From the NCBI RefSeq assembly GCF_022179285.1, contig NZ_BPQO01000005.1, forward strand, positions 219,484-283,483: a stretch of 64,000 bases of DNA, given 5' to 3'. This stretch comes from Methylobacterium hispanicum (lineage in GTDB: Bacteria; Pseudomonadota; Alphaproteobacteria; Rhizobiales; Beijerinckiaceae). The notes below the pieces were generated by a model. That model saw nothing but the letters and a program-made list of their open reading frames with translations. It made no database searches and was not told where the DNA came from. Shown here piece after piece: positions 17,409 through 25,902 of the stretch (position 1 is its first letter; every line of letters begins with the position of its first letter). The translations under genes were made by a program, and so were the position numbers.

Positions 17409-17993
17409 TCAGAACGCCCCGGCGAGCAGCGTGAGCCCCGACAGCGCCACGGCAGCGCCCATGGCCGGGGCGGCGCGTCGGCGCTCGGCGCTGACGAGGA
17501 AGCCGAGCCCGAGGCCTGCCGCGTGCAGGAGCGCGGTCGCGGAGAGGAAGCCCATCCCGTAGGCGAGGCCCGAGGCGGTCTCGGGCATCTCGGCGCCGTG
17601 GGCGTAGCCGTGGAACACCGCGAACACCCCGACGAGGCCGATCAGCGCCGGCAGCGGCAGCCGGGCGGCGAACACGATGGCGAGGCCGAAGGCGACGAGG
17701 GAGAGCGCGATGCCGGCCTCCGCGAAGGGCAGTCCGATCCCGAACACGCCGAGCCCCGCGCCCGCCGCCATCATAGCCATGAAGGCGACCGGCAGGCCCC
17801 AGCGGGCCGGCCCGCCGCGGAGCGCCGCCAGCAGGCCCACCGCGACCATGGCGAGCACGTGGTCGAGCCCCCCGATCGGATGCGCGAAGCCGTGCGCGAA
17901 ACCCACCGCCTCGCCGTGGCCCGGATGGGCGAGCGCAGCGCCGGGGGCGAGCAGCAGGAGAGCCGGCAGCAGCGGCAGGACGCGACGGATCAT
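17409..17993 (-). CDS. hupE: HupE/UreJ family nickel/cobalt-type permease
   Basis: The 194-residue protein has a signal-like first segment ending GAALAHPGHGEA, then about six membrane segments with the family motifs FAHPIGGLDHVLAMVAVGL and GVFAVFHGYAHGAEMP. HupE/UreJ proteins take up Ni(II), or Co(II) in some cases, and are usually linked to hydrogenase or urease genes; neither is here. The adjacent lar genes make a nickel cofactor, so nickel import is the likely role. ATG at 17993 has GAGG upstream and starts the hydrophobic leader; an ATG at 18026 is also in frame. Confidence 0.85.
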   Translation of the reverse strand: MIRRVLPLLPALLLLAPGAALAHPGHGEAVGFAHGFAHPIGGLDHVLAMVAVGLLAALRGGPARWGLPVAFMAMMAAGAGLGVFGIGLPFAEAGIALSLVAFGLAIVFAARLPLPALIGLVGVFAVFHGYAHGAEMPETASGLAYGMGFLSATALLHAAGLGLGFLVSAERRRAAPAMGAAVALSGLTLLAGAF

Positions 17994-18045
17994 CGGGGGC
18001 CTCGGGGTCGATGTTGCGGTGCTCATGGAAGACCTAATCCAAACC

Positions 18046-19155
18046 CTATTCCATCGTGGGCGCAAGCTTCTGCACGCTCGGCACGTCCTCGCCGAGCCAG
18101 GCGGCGTTCTTGGCCGTTCCGTCGAAGGTCGCGCTCGTCTTGAAGAGCTCGTACTTGCCCTCCAGCGCGTAGGGCCGGCTGCGGCCGAGGAGTTCGGCGA
18201 CCCGGGCCTTGTCCATCGGCCGGAAGGTCTTCACCGCCTCGAAGGCTTGGTCGAGGTCGCGCTGGTTCTGGATCCCGGTGATCACCACCGAGACCGGCAG
18301 GTTCAGCGAGAAGTGGAGATATTCCAGCGGCTTGATCGGCGCGTCGCTCTTCAGGATGACCCCGTCGCCGAAGGTCTTCATCGCCAGCGGCGCGATGCCG
18401 TTCCGGACGAGGTAGGGCAGGATGAGATGCCCGAACGAGCGGAAATGCGCGTCCATCACGTTGAGCGGCATCTGCACGGAATCGAACTGGAAGCCGCGCT
18501 CGGCCGCCACCTCCAGCATCTGCAGGTGGATGCGCGGGTCCTTGTGGCCGGTGAAGCCGATGTAGCGCAGCTTGCCCTGCTGCTTCGCCTCCACGAAGGC
18601 CTCCATCGCCCCGCCCTCGGCGAAGACGCGGTCGGGATCGTCGTAGCGCAGGATCTCGTGGTGCTGGACGAGGTCGATCCGGTCGGTGCGCAGGCGCTTG
18701 AGCGAGGTGTCGATCTGGCGCATCGCCTCGTCCTTGGTCCGCCCGTCCATCTTGGACATCAGGAAGACCTTCTCGCGGTAGCCGCCCTGCGACAGGGCCT
18801 CGCCCATGCGCAGCTCCGAGCGCCCCTCGTTGTAGTCCCAGCAATTGTCCATGAAGGTGATGCCGCGCTCGATCCCGGCATGGATCAGGCGCGTGGCCTC
18901 GTCGTCCGAGACGGCGTTCTTGCCGAGATGGAAGCCGCCCATCCCGATCGCCGAGATCTTCTCCGCGTGGCGCCCGAACGGGCGGTAGAGCATCTCGCCC
19001 CGCATCTCGCCGGGATCGGAGACGAACGGCAGGTCGGCGGGATCCTGCGGGCGCGTCTGGGGCAGGCCGGGGGCGTTCACGGCCGCCCCCGCGCTGCCGG
19101 CGCCCGCGAGGCCGGCGCCGAGGACGGCGCCCTGGAGGAAGCTTCGGCGTTCCAT
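18046..19155 (-). CDS. aldo/keto reductase with twin-arginine-type leader
   Basis: The 369-residue product starts with ERRSFLQGAVLGAGLAGAG, a twin-arginine motif with a weak hydrophobic core, implying folded export. The AKR barrel follows (IGMGGFHLG, FMDNCWDYNEGRSE with the catalytic Tyr, MSKMDGRT with the catalytic Lys, LVQHHEI with the His). The family reduces aldehydes or ketones with NADPH. It lies 61 bp downstream of larB on the same strand and may be in that operon. The substrate is not known. Confidence 0.8.
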   Translation of the reverse strand: MERRSFLQGAVLGAGLAGAGSAGAAVNAPGLPQTRPQDPADLPFVSDPGEMRGEMLYRPFGRHAEKISAIGMGGFHLGKNAVSDDEATRLIHAGIERGITFMDNCWDYNEGRSELRMGEALSQGGYREKVFLMSKMDGRTKDEAMRQIDTSLKRLRTDRIDLVQHHEILRYDDPDRVFAEGGAMEAFVEAKQQGKLRYIGFTGHKDPRIHLQMLEVAAERGFQFDSVQMPLNVMDAHFRSFGHLILPYLVRNGIAPLAMKTFGDGVILKSDAPIKPLEYLHFSLNLPVSVVITGIQNQRDLDQAFEAVKTFRPMDKARVAELLGRSRPYALEGKYELFKTSATFDGTAKNAAWLGEDVPSVQKLAPTME

Positions 19156-19216
19156 GCGGATTCTCCCGGCTGGGGGCCCCTCTGTGGGGCGGGACAGGTC
19201 GCGTTCAGGCTCGGCT

Positions 19217-19888
19217 TCATGGGGACAACTCCCTCAGGGCGCGGGCGGCGTGGAGCACGCGCAACGCCGCGCAGGCGGCGCCGTAGCCGTTGTCGATGTT
19301 GCAGACGGTGATGCCCGGGGCACAGCTCGCCAGCACGGCATCGAGCGCCGCGCGCCCGCCCTCGGCGACGCCGTAGCCGACCGAGGTCGGCACCGCGATC
19401 AGCGCGCCCGGCACGAGGCCGCCGACGACGCTGGGCAGCGCCGCATCCATGCCCGCCGCCACGATGACGACCGGGTGCGCCCGGATCTCGTCGAGGCGCC
19501 GCTGCAGGCGCCAGAGGCCGGCGACGCCGACATCGGCGATGAGCGTCGCGGCCACGCCCGCATAGGCCAGCGTCCGCTCGGCCTCGCGCGCCACCGGCAC
19601 GTCCGAGGTGCCGGCCGCCACGATGGCGACCGCGGCCGCGCCCGCGATCCGGTTCGGTGCCCCGAACACGGCGGTGCGCGAGACCGGGCAGTAATCGAGC
19701 GCGTGGCCGAGCGCGGCCCGCTTGTCGGCGTCGAGCCGGGTGAGGAACAGGCGGGCGCCGCGCTCGGCCGCCGCCGCCAGGATGGCGTCGATCTGGTCGG
19801 CCGACTTGCCGGCGGCGTAGACGGTCTCCTCCAGCCCGATCCGCTCCGGCCGGGCGAAATCGAGCACGAACTCCTCGGCGACGCTCAC
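19217..19888 (-). CDS. larB: nickel pincer cofactor biosynthesis protein LarB
   Basis: The 223-residue product matches LarB (AIR-carboxylase fold): FARPERIGLEETVYAAGKS, the motif CPVSRTAVFG, GVAGLWRLQRRLDEI, ALPSVVGGLVPGALIAVPTSVGYG, and NIDNGYGAACAALR. LarB carboxylates and hydrolyses nicotinic acid adenine dinucleotide to the dicarboxylated mononucleotide, the first step of the nickel-pincer nucleotide made for lactate racemase-type enzymes. The GTG start overlaps the larE stop (GTGA). The gene order is larC-larE-larB. Confidence 0.92.
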   Translation of the reverse strand: MSVAEEFVLDFARPERIGLEETVYAAGKSADQIDAILAAAAERGARLFLTRLDADKRAALGHALDYCPVSRTAVFGAPNRIAGAAAVAIVAAGTSDVPVAREAERTLAYAGVAATLIADVGVAGLWRLQRRLDEIRAHPVVIVAAGMDAALPSVVGGLVPGALIAVPTSVGYGVAEGGRAALDAVLASCAPGITVCNIDNGYGAACAALRVLHAARALRELSP

Positions 19889-20721
19889 CGGGCGCCCCCC
19901 GCGGCGGCCTTGGCCCCCTTCGAGCCCAGGAAGGCGCTGCCGTTGCGGTAGGGCTCGAACCGCACCGGGCCGGCGAGCGCGGGCGCGGGCGCCCGCTCGC
20001 GGATCGCGCTGCCGAGATCCGCGCGCAGGCCCGTGTCGAGGAGCGCGAGGCAGCGCGGATCGAGTTCCACCACGACGCCCTCCGCCCGGACGCGGCAGCG
20101 CACCCGCGCCTCCGCCCCACCGGCTGCGAGCGCCCCCCCGACGATGCGCTCGACCGCGTGGATGAAGGCGAGCGTCTCTGGCTCGATGCGGATGCCGGTC
20201 TCGACCCGGCTCGACAGGCAGGGCGAGGCCGGGAGTTCGGCGACCTCGCCGAGGCCCAGCTCCCGCGCCAGCGCCCGCACCGCCGCCTTGCCGAGGCCCG
20301 CGGCCACGAAGGGATGGCGCACCCCGTGCTCGCGCGCCGCGTCGAGGCCGGGCCGGTACTCGCCGAGGTCGTCGAGATTGGCGCCCGACACGATCTGCCG
20401 GTCGGTGACCCCGCGGATCGCGCCGTACAGGTTCGTCTTGCAGAAGAAGCAGCGGTTGACCGGGTTCGCCCGGTACTGCGGGTCGGCGAACTCGCCGGCC
20501 TCGATCACGCGCAGCCGCCAGCCCTGGCGGGCGGCCTCGGCCCGCACGCGGGCGGTCGCCTCGGCGGGCACGGCCGGCGAGGCCGCGTGGACCGCGAGCA
20601 TCCCGGTCCGGCCGAGGCTGCGCTGGCTGAGCGTCGCGAGCGTCAGGCTGTCGACGCCGCCGCTCACCGCCACCGCGAGCGGCCCCATCCCGGCGAGAAG
20701 GCTTTCCAGCGACGCGCTCAT
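19885..20721 (-). CDS. larE: ATP-dependent sulfur transferase LarE
   Basis: The 278-residue protein has the PP-loop SGGVDSLTLA (about 20-29), used to adenylate the pyridinium dicarboxylate, and Cys in NRCFFCKTNLY and SPCLSSRVETG. Some LarE enzymes give up a single Cys sulfur; those with three Cys in this arrangement bind a [4Fe-4S] cluster and can work catalytically. By that pattern this is probably the cluster type. It acts after LarB and before LarC. It overlaps larC (ATGA) and larB (GTGA), so the three are strongly coupled. Confidence 0.92.
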   Translation of the reverse strand: MSASLESLLAGMGPLAVAVSGGVDSLTLATLSQRSLGRTGMLAVHAASPAVPAEATARVRAEAARQGWRLRVIEAGEFADPQYRANPVNRCFFCKTNLYGAIRGVTDRQIVSGANLDDLGEYRPGLDAAREHGVRHPFVAAGLGKAAVRALARELGLGEVAELPASPCLSSRVETGIRIEPETLAFIHAVERIVGGALAAGGAEARVRCRVRAEGVVVELDPRCLALLDTGLRADLGSAIRERAPAPALAGPVRFEPYRNGSAFLGSKGAKAAAGGAR

Positions 20722-21986
20722 GTCCGATCCTCGTCAGCGTGCTCCGCGAGCGCCAGTTGCTCGGCCGCGCGGCGCAGGCTCTCGCGGGCGGCGTGGCCCT
20801 CGTGGGCCAGGGCGTCGTCGGCCTCCGCCTTGGCGGTGGCCCCGCCCGGCCGCGCCACCGTCTTCACCCGGAGGTCGTGGCCGCCCACCGCCACCGTGCG
20901 GCTCGTTCGGTCGAGCGCGATCCCCGAGTCGATCCGGTGGCGCAGGCCGATCGTGGTGGTCTCGCGGAAGCAGGCTTCCGCGACGGCTTCCAGCGCCTCG
21001 GCGCGGGCCAGCACCCGCACATGGGTCATCATCCGCCCCTTCTTGCCGAAGACCGGCATCTGCACCGCGTCGAGCACGTCCGGGAGCGCCCGCAGCCGGT
21101 CGAGGCCCATGGCGAGATCCTCCGCCGACTGGTCGTCCACCTCGAACTCGATCACCGCGAGGTCGCGGTGGCGGCCGACCGCGCGCGCGCCGCTCCCGGC
21201 CTCCGCGAAGACCAGGGCCCGCACGCAGTTGCTCAGGGCCGGCAGGGTGCGGGTGCCGAAGCCGATACCGCTGCGGGCGAGCCTGCGGGGCTCGCGCGAC
21301 GGGCCGCCCTGCCCGCAGAGATGGCGCAGGATGGCGGCGCCCGTCGGCGTCACCCGCTCGCCCGGCACGCCGTCGTCGATGGTGGCGAAGCCTTCGATCA
21401 GCAGGGCGGTGGCGGGTGCTGGCACCGGCAGGAATCCGTGCTGCGTGCGGACCCGCCCGGAGCCGAGCGGCAGCGCCGACACGCTCCAGCGCGTGGCGCC
21501 GGTCGCGGCCGCGAGGTGGGCGGCGGCCACGATATCGGCGATCGAGTCGAGCGCGCCCACCTCGTGGAAGGCGACGTCCGCGACCGGGATGCCGTGCACC
21601 CGCGCCTCCGCCTCGGCGAGATGCCCGAAGATCGCGAGCGCGTGGTCGCGCACCGCGGGGTCGAGACCGGCGTCGCAGAGCCCGGCGCGGATCTCCGACC
21701 AGTGCCGGTGGGCGTGCGCGCCGTGCTGCCCGTGCGCAGGCTCGTGCGCGTGGTGATGGGCATGGTGATGGTCGTGGTGATGGCCTGGCTCGTCCCGCTC
21801 CGCGACGACGAAGCGGCGCCCCTGCAGCACGCCGTCGTTGTGGGCGATGAGCGCGCAGTCCGCGCCCCGCGCCGCCGCCCGCACGCTCGCGAGGACCCCG
21901 GCCTCGTGCTCCGGGAAGGCGTCCAGCAGGGCGGCGGCGAACATGTCGCCGGCCATCCCGCCGATGGCATCGAGGTGAATCTGCAT
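20718..21986 (-). CDS. larC: nickel-pincer cofactor cyclometallase LarC, single ORF
   Basis: The 422-residue protein begins MQIHLDAIGGMAGDMF, the LarC start, and carries a His-rich segment (about residues 65-95, many HH pairs) typical of the nickel-binding linker. VAFHEVGALDSIADIV and the C-terminal MPVFGKKGRMMTHVRVL are conserved. LarC inserts nickel using CTP. In Lactobacillus plantarum it needs a ribosomal frameshift (larC1/larC2); here it is one continuous frame. ATG 21986 gives the standard start; the longer upstream reading is not family-like. First gene of the lar operon, divergent from ggt. Confidence 0.93.
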   Translation of the reverse strand: MQIHLDAIGGMAGDMFAAALLDAFPEHEAGVLASVRAAARGADCALIAHNDGVLQGRRFVVAERDEPGHHHDHHHAHHHAHEPAHGQHGAHAHRHWSEIRAGLCDAGLDPAVRDHALAIFGHLAEAEARVHGIPVADVAFHEVGALDSIADIVAAAHLAAATGATRWSVSALPLGSGRVRTQHGFLPVPAPATALLIEGFATIDDGVPGERVTPTGAAILRHLCGQGGPSREPRRLARSGIGFGTRTLPALSNCVRALVFAEAGSGARAVGRHRDLAVIEFEVDDQSAEDLAMGLDRLRALPDVLDAVQMPVFGKKGRMMTHVRVLARAEALEAVAEACFRETTTIGLRHRIDSGIALDRTSRTVAVGGHDLRVKTVARPGGATAKAEADDALAHEGHAARESLRRAAEQLALAEHADEDRT

Positions 21987-22152
21987 CCGGAGACGACAGC
22001 CTGGGTGAGCCGCAACGATCGTGATGCAGCCACATCGTTCGCTGCGCCCCCGCGACAACCGCTCGCGGCGCGGGGCGGAAGGCCGCAGCCGAGCGGGCCG
22101 GCGGCTTGACACGGGCGCGACGCGGCCCGCGATCCGTCGCACGGGCCATCTT

Positions 22153-22167
22153 GGCATGCCGCATGCC
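22153..22167. promoter_or_regulatory. perfect palindrome in the larC-ggt divergent promoter region
   Basis: GGCATGC and GCATGCC are perfect inverted arms around a central C, giving GGCATGCCGCATGCC. It lies about 167 bp upstream of larC and 92 bp upstream of the ggt start, in a 272-bp region that must hold both promoters. A TTGACA at 22106-22111 could be a -35 box for the rightward gene. It is a plausible operator; the regulator is unknown. Confidence 0.45.
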
Positions 22168-22258
22168 TTGTGCATCCTGCGGTAGCCGCGCCCGCGTTCG
22201 GTTCGGGCGCGCGGACGGGACGGGTCCGTCCACCGCATCAACCGGGAGTTTCAGCGTC

Positions 22259-23848
22259 GTGAGAGATTTCAGCAGGCCCGGGCGCTCGCCCGTCTACGCC
22301 GGCAACGGGGCGGTGGCGACCTCGCACCCGCTCTCGACGCTCGCGGCGATCGAGGTGCTGCGCGCGGGCGGCAACGCGGTCGATGCGGGAATCGCCGCTG
22401 TGGCCGTGCAGTGCGTGGTCGATCCGCTGATGACGGGCATCGGCGGCGACTGCTTCGCGCTCTACGCGCCGCGCGGGGCGGCCGTGCCCTACGCGTTGAA
22501 CGGCTCGGGCCGCAGCCCGGCGGCGGCCTCAGACGCGTGGTACCTCGAGAACGGCGTCACCATCACCCCGACCTCGCCGCACGCGGTCACGGTCCCGGGT
22601 GCGGTCGCGGCCTGGGCGAAGCTCCTGGAGGAGCACGGCACGCGCACGCTCGGCGAGCTGCTCCAGCCGGCGATCCGCTACGCCGAAGAGGGTTTCCCGG
22701 TGCAGCCGCGGGTCGGCTGGGACTGGGCGCGCAGCGTCGAGCGGGTGTCGCACGATCCGGGCGCCGCCGCGACCTATCTCGTCGACGGCAAGGCACCGGC
22801 CATCGGCGCGACCGTGCGCCTGCCGCAGCTCGCCGCCACCCTGCGGCGCATCGCCGAAGAAGGCCCGCGCGGCTTCTACGAGGGCCCGGTCGCCCGGGAC
22901 ATGGTCGCGCGCCTGCGGGAGCTCGGCGGGCTGCACACCGAGCAGGACTTCGCCGAGGCCGCGCCCGAGGTGGTCACGCCGATCACCACGCGCTACCGCG
23001 GCTACGACGTCTACGAGTGCCCGCCCTCCGGCCAGGGGCTCGCCGTCCTGATGATGCTGAACGTGCTCACGCCCTTCGACGTGGCGGCGCTCTCCGATCT
23101 CGACCGGGCGCACCTGCTCGCGGAGGTGTGCAAGCAGGGCTACCACCATCGCGACGCGCTCTTCGCGGATCCCAGCCTGCACCGCGTGCCGGTGGAGCAC
23201 CTCCTCTCCGACGCGTGGCGGGCCTCGGCGCGGGGCGCCATCGACATGGCCCGGGCCAGCGTGCCGGAGGTCTACCCGGAGATCGTCAACGAGGTCGCGC
23301 ACCGGGACACGGTCTATCTCAGCGTGGTCGATCGGGACGGCAACGCGCTCTCGCTGATCAACTCGATCTTCCAGGGCTTCGGCAGCGGCATCCTGGCGCC
23401 GGAGAGCGGCGTGCTCCTGCACAACCGCGGCTACAGCTTCCGGGTCGAGCCGGGCCACCCGAACACGATCGCGCCGAAGAAGCGCCCGATGCACACGATC
23501 ATCCCCGGCATGCTGATGCGCGACGGCCGCGCGGTGGCGCCCTTCGGCGTGATGGGCGGGCACTACCAGGCGATGGGGCATGTCCAGCTCCTCACCAACA
23601 TCATCGACCTCGGCCTCGACGTGCAGGAGGCCCTCGATGCGCCGCGCAGCTTCGCCTACGAGGGCGTGGTCGAGATGGAGACCGGGTTTTCGGACGACAT
23701 CCTGGCCGGCATGCGCGACCGGGGCCACAAGGCGGTCACGGCGCCGCTGCCGATCGGGGGCGGCCAGATCATCTGGATCGACCACGCCACAGGCACGCTG
23801 GTCGCGGGGTCGGACCCGCGCAAGGACGGCAGCGCGCTGGGGTATTGA
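22259..23848 (+). CDS. gamma-glutamyltransferase family protein
   Basis: The 529-residue protein matches the Ntn-hydrolase GGT family: VATSHPLSTLAAIEVLRAGGNAVDAGIA, GIGGDCFAL, and the autocleavage/nucleophile Thr in HRDTVYLSVVD (about residue 350), followed by NSIFQGFGSGI. Typical GGTs are cleaved into two subunits and transfer or hydrolyse gamma-glutamyl groups; relatives act as acylases on other amides. No signal peptide is seen, so it is probably cytoplasmic, unlike E. coli Ggt. GTG 22259 is chosen with GGGAG upstream. It diverges from the lar operon and ends at a hairpin shared with the convergent jetA-like gene. Confidence 0.88.
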   Translation: MRDFSRPGRSPVYAGNGAVATSHPLSTLAAIEVLRAGGNAVDAGIAAVAVQCVVDPLMTGIGGDCFALYAPRGAAVPYALNGSGRSPAAASDAWYLENGVTITPTSPHAVTVPGAVAAWAKLLEEHGTRTLGELLQPAIRYAEEGFPVQPRVGWDWARSVERVSHDPGAAATYLVDGKAPAIGATVRLPQLAATLRRIAEEGPRGFYEGPVARDMVARLRELGGLHTEQDFAEAAPEVVTPITTRYRGYDVYECPPSGQGLAVLMMLNVLTPFDVAALSDLDRAHLLAEVCKQGYHHRDALFADPSLHRVPVEHLLSDAWRASARGAIDMARASVPEVYPEIVNEVAHRDTVYLSVVDRDGNALSLINSIFQGFGSGILAPESGVLLHNRGYSFRVEPGHPNTIAPKKRPMHTIIPGMLMRDGRAVAPFGVMGGHYQAMGHVQLLTNIIDLGLDVQEALDAPRSFAYEGVVEMETGFSDDILAGMRDRGHKAVTAPLPIGGGQIIWIDHATGTLVAGSDPRKDGSALGY

Positions 23849-23880
23849 GGCGGACGAGGTCGTCTACGGAAGCGGCACCT

Positions 23881-23908
23881 CCCCTCTCCCCGCCTGCGGG
23901 GAGAGGGG
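23881..23908. terminator. perfect 13-bp GC hairpin between convergent genes
   Basis: CCCCTCTCCCCGC (23881-23893) pairs with GCGGGGAGAGGGG (23896-23908) around CT. It lies between the stops of the convergent ggt (23848) and jetA-like (23929) genes and could end transcription from both sides. It has no T-run and looks like a dispersed intergenic repeat, similar to 17371-17394. Confidence 0.6.
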
Positions 23909-23928
23909 ATCCGTCGGCGGTCCTGCGG

Positions 23929-25332
23929 CTACTTGGAAACGTGCGCGGCTGTGTCGACGGCAGGACCCTCCCCCACACGCCGCAGCACGAAATCCGGGCA
24001 GTCGAGCCAGCCGTTCGAGACCCGTTCCGTCAGGTGCGTGACCCCGTAGCGGGCGCCCAACTCGCCCTCGAACAGCACGTCGATCTCGCGCAGGCGCTGG
24101 AACACCACGAAGGCGTCGATGTCCGTGACCGGGATCTCGGACCCGCGCAAGCTGCCGTCCGCCGCGAGCCGCGCCTCCACGAACTCCGCCATGGAGCGCG
24201 GCGTCACGGTGGTGCGGCGGCGGAACTCCGCCTTGGCGGTGACGAAGGCCTCGATGCGCGGGTCGATGAAGATCTCAGGGAGCGGATCGTTGTCGATCGG
24301 CGGCCGGGTCCGGCGGGGCGTCGAGAGATGCGCCTCGCCGAGCGGCGGACGCAGCAGCGAGACCGCCGCGGGCAGGTCCGGCGCCGCAGCCGCCGCGCCG
24401 ACCGCGCGGAGCGCCGCCGCGGTGCGCTCGACGCCGCCCGCGTCCGGCCGGTCCATGTAGCGCACGGCGGCCGCGATCCGCCGCTCCATGCGGGCGACGA
24501 CCTCGTCCACCGCGTCGAGGTGGCGGTCGATGCCCTCGAAGACCGAGAGGATCTCGGCGAGGTCGGCACGGACCGCGCGCTCGCCCGCGTCGAGGTCGGC
24601 GGCGCGACCCTCGCGCACCAGACCCTCGGCGAGCGCCCGAATCAGCAGCGCGTCCCGCAGCGCCCGGCCCGCCTCGCGCACGATGGCCGAGCGGAAGCGG
24701 AACGGGTTGAAGCGGGTGTGCAGCGTCCGGTAGTCGCTGATCAGGTGCCGCTCGACGAAATCCTCGAAATAGAGGCGGAAGGCGGCGCGCCGGTCCTCCT
24801 CGCGCAGGATCCGATCCTCGATCTTGCGCATCGAGCCGGCGAGGCTGCGCAGGTGGGCCAGGAAGGCCCCGGCCTCCCGGGCGGCGTTGGCCAGCGCCTC
24901 CGAGCGCTCGCCGGGATTGGCCAGAGCGCTCTCCAGGCTGCCCAGCACCTCCAGCACGGCGCCGCCGTAGGAGCGGGTCTCGCCGCGCTCGATCCGGGAC
25001 AGCTCCTCGAGGAGAAGGCGCGCCTCGGGGTCGAACTCGACCACCGGCACGTAGCGCTCGCGCCGCTCGATCAGCCAGCCGGATTCGAGGAAGCGGCGGT
25101 AGAGCGCCGAGCGGCGCTCGATCGCGTCGGGCGGGAAGCTCGCGTCGTCGGCGAGTTCCGGCGTCTCGCGGCCGGCGGCGAAGTCGCCGATCTCGGCCAG
25201 CAGGTCGGCCTTGCGCATCGGCTCCGAGCCGATGACGCGGCGGTGCAGGTGCAGCAGCAGGGCCGCGTTGAAGGCGCGGCTCGGCGAGGCGAGCGGCCGG
25301 AACAGGTCGTCGGGAAGCTGCGCGAACAGCAC
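23929..25332 (-). CDS. JetA-like protein of Wadjet systems, solitary
   Basis: The 467-residue protein resembles JetA of Wadjet anti-plasmid systems: LFAQLPDDLFRPLASPSRAF at the start, GETRSYGGAVLEVL, the central FEDFVERHLISDYRTLHTRF and FRFRSAI blocks, and the C-terminal DAFVVFQRLREIDVLF and WLDCPDFVL. JetA is the kleisin-like subunit bridging the SMC-type JetC motor. Neither jetB, jetC nor jetD is present: ggt lies downstream convergently, and an FKBP gene is 30 bp upstream on the same strand. It may be a remnant or a repurposed protein. The GTG at 25332 is the only good start because a TAA lies in frame 33 bp upstream. The family call is from remembered pattern, not a search. Confidence 0.7.
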   Translation of the reverse strand: MLFAQLPDDLFRPLASPSRAFNAALLLHLHRRVIGSEPMRKADLLAEIGDFAAGRETPELADDASFPPDAIERRSALYRRFLESGWLIERRERYVPVVEFDPEARLLLEELSRIERGETRSYGGAVLEVLGSLESALANPGERSEALANAAREAGAFLAHLRSLAGSMRKIEDRILREEDRRAAFRLYFEDFVERHLISDYRTLHTRFNPFRFRSAIVREAGRALRDALLIRALAEGLVREGRAADLDAGERAVRADLAEILSVFEGIDRHLDAVDEVVARMERRIAAAVRYMDRPDAGGVERTAAALRAVGAAAAAPDLPAAVSLLRPPLGEAHLSTPRRTRPPIDNDPLPEIFIDPRIEAFVTAKAEFRRRTTVTPRSMAEFVEARLAADGSLRGSEIPVTDIDAFVVFQRLREIDVLFEGELGARYGVTHLTERVSNGWLDCPDFVLRRVGEGPAVDTAAHVSK

Positions 25333-25362
25333 TGTGCTCTGACCCGTCCCGGCCTGGTCGGC

Positions 25363-25782
25363 TTACTTCGAGCCGATCAGCTCGACGTCGAAGATCAGCG
25401 TGGCGCCCGGCGGGATCACGCCGCCCGCGCCGCGGGCGCCGTAGCCCAGCTCCGGCGGGATCACGAGGATGCGGCGGCCGCCCGCCTTCATGGTGGCGAC
25501 GCCCTCGTCCCAGCCGCGGATGACCTGGCCGGCGCCGATCTGGAAGCTGAAGGGCTGGCCGCGATCGCGCGAGGAATCGAATTTCTTGCCCTGCTTGCCG
25601 TTCTGGTCGAGCCAGCCGGTGTAGTGCACCGTGACCTGCTGGCCGGTCTTCGGCTCGGGGCCGGAGCCGACCACCTCGTCCTTGTACTTCAGGCCCGAGG
25701 GCAGCGTGGTGTAGGCGTCGGCGTTGGCGGCAGCGGTCATGGCGATCAGCGCGGCTCCTGCTAGCGGAAACAGACGAGACAT
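25363..25782 (-). CDS. FKBP-type peptidyl-prolyl cis-trans isomerase, periplasmic
   Basis: The 139-residue product has a signal peptide ([21 protein letters not shown]) and one FKBP domain: [46 protein letters not shown] and [14 protein letters not shown]. All the usual active-site aromatic positions (Tyr, Phe, Asp, Trp, Tyr) can be seen. It speeds proline isomerisation in exported proteins. It lies 30 bp upstream of the jetA-like gene in the same direction, probably by chance of operon layout. Confidence 0.93.
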   Translation of the reverse strand: MSRLFPLAGAALIAMTAAANADAYTTLPSGLKYKDEVVGSGPEPKTGQQVTVHYTGWLDQNGKQGKKFDSSRDRGQPFSFQIGAGQVIRGWDEGVATMKAGGRRILVIPPELGYGARGAGGVIPPGATLIFDVELIGSK

Positions 25783-25902
25783 GTGGCCTCCCCTCGGGTC
25801 GGCGTCGCGTGCCGCCCGTCGGCGCGCCTCTTAACAGCCTCGGGCCGCTCGAGGCCAGCCACGGGACCGGAGCCGTTCGCCGGGCAAGCGCGTTGGGAGG
25901 CC

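Noticed and set aside
20718..21986. Programmed frameshift in larC as in L. plantarum
   Set aside because: The frame is continuous from start to stop with all conserved blocks.
23929..25332. Complete Wadjet operon
   Set aside because: No JetB, JetC or JetD sequences could be found on either strand near the gene.
22411..25764. 1117-residue plus-strand open frame across ggt and the jetA-like gene
   Set aside because: Shadow frame; it crosses a terminator-like hairpin and two convergent real genes.
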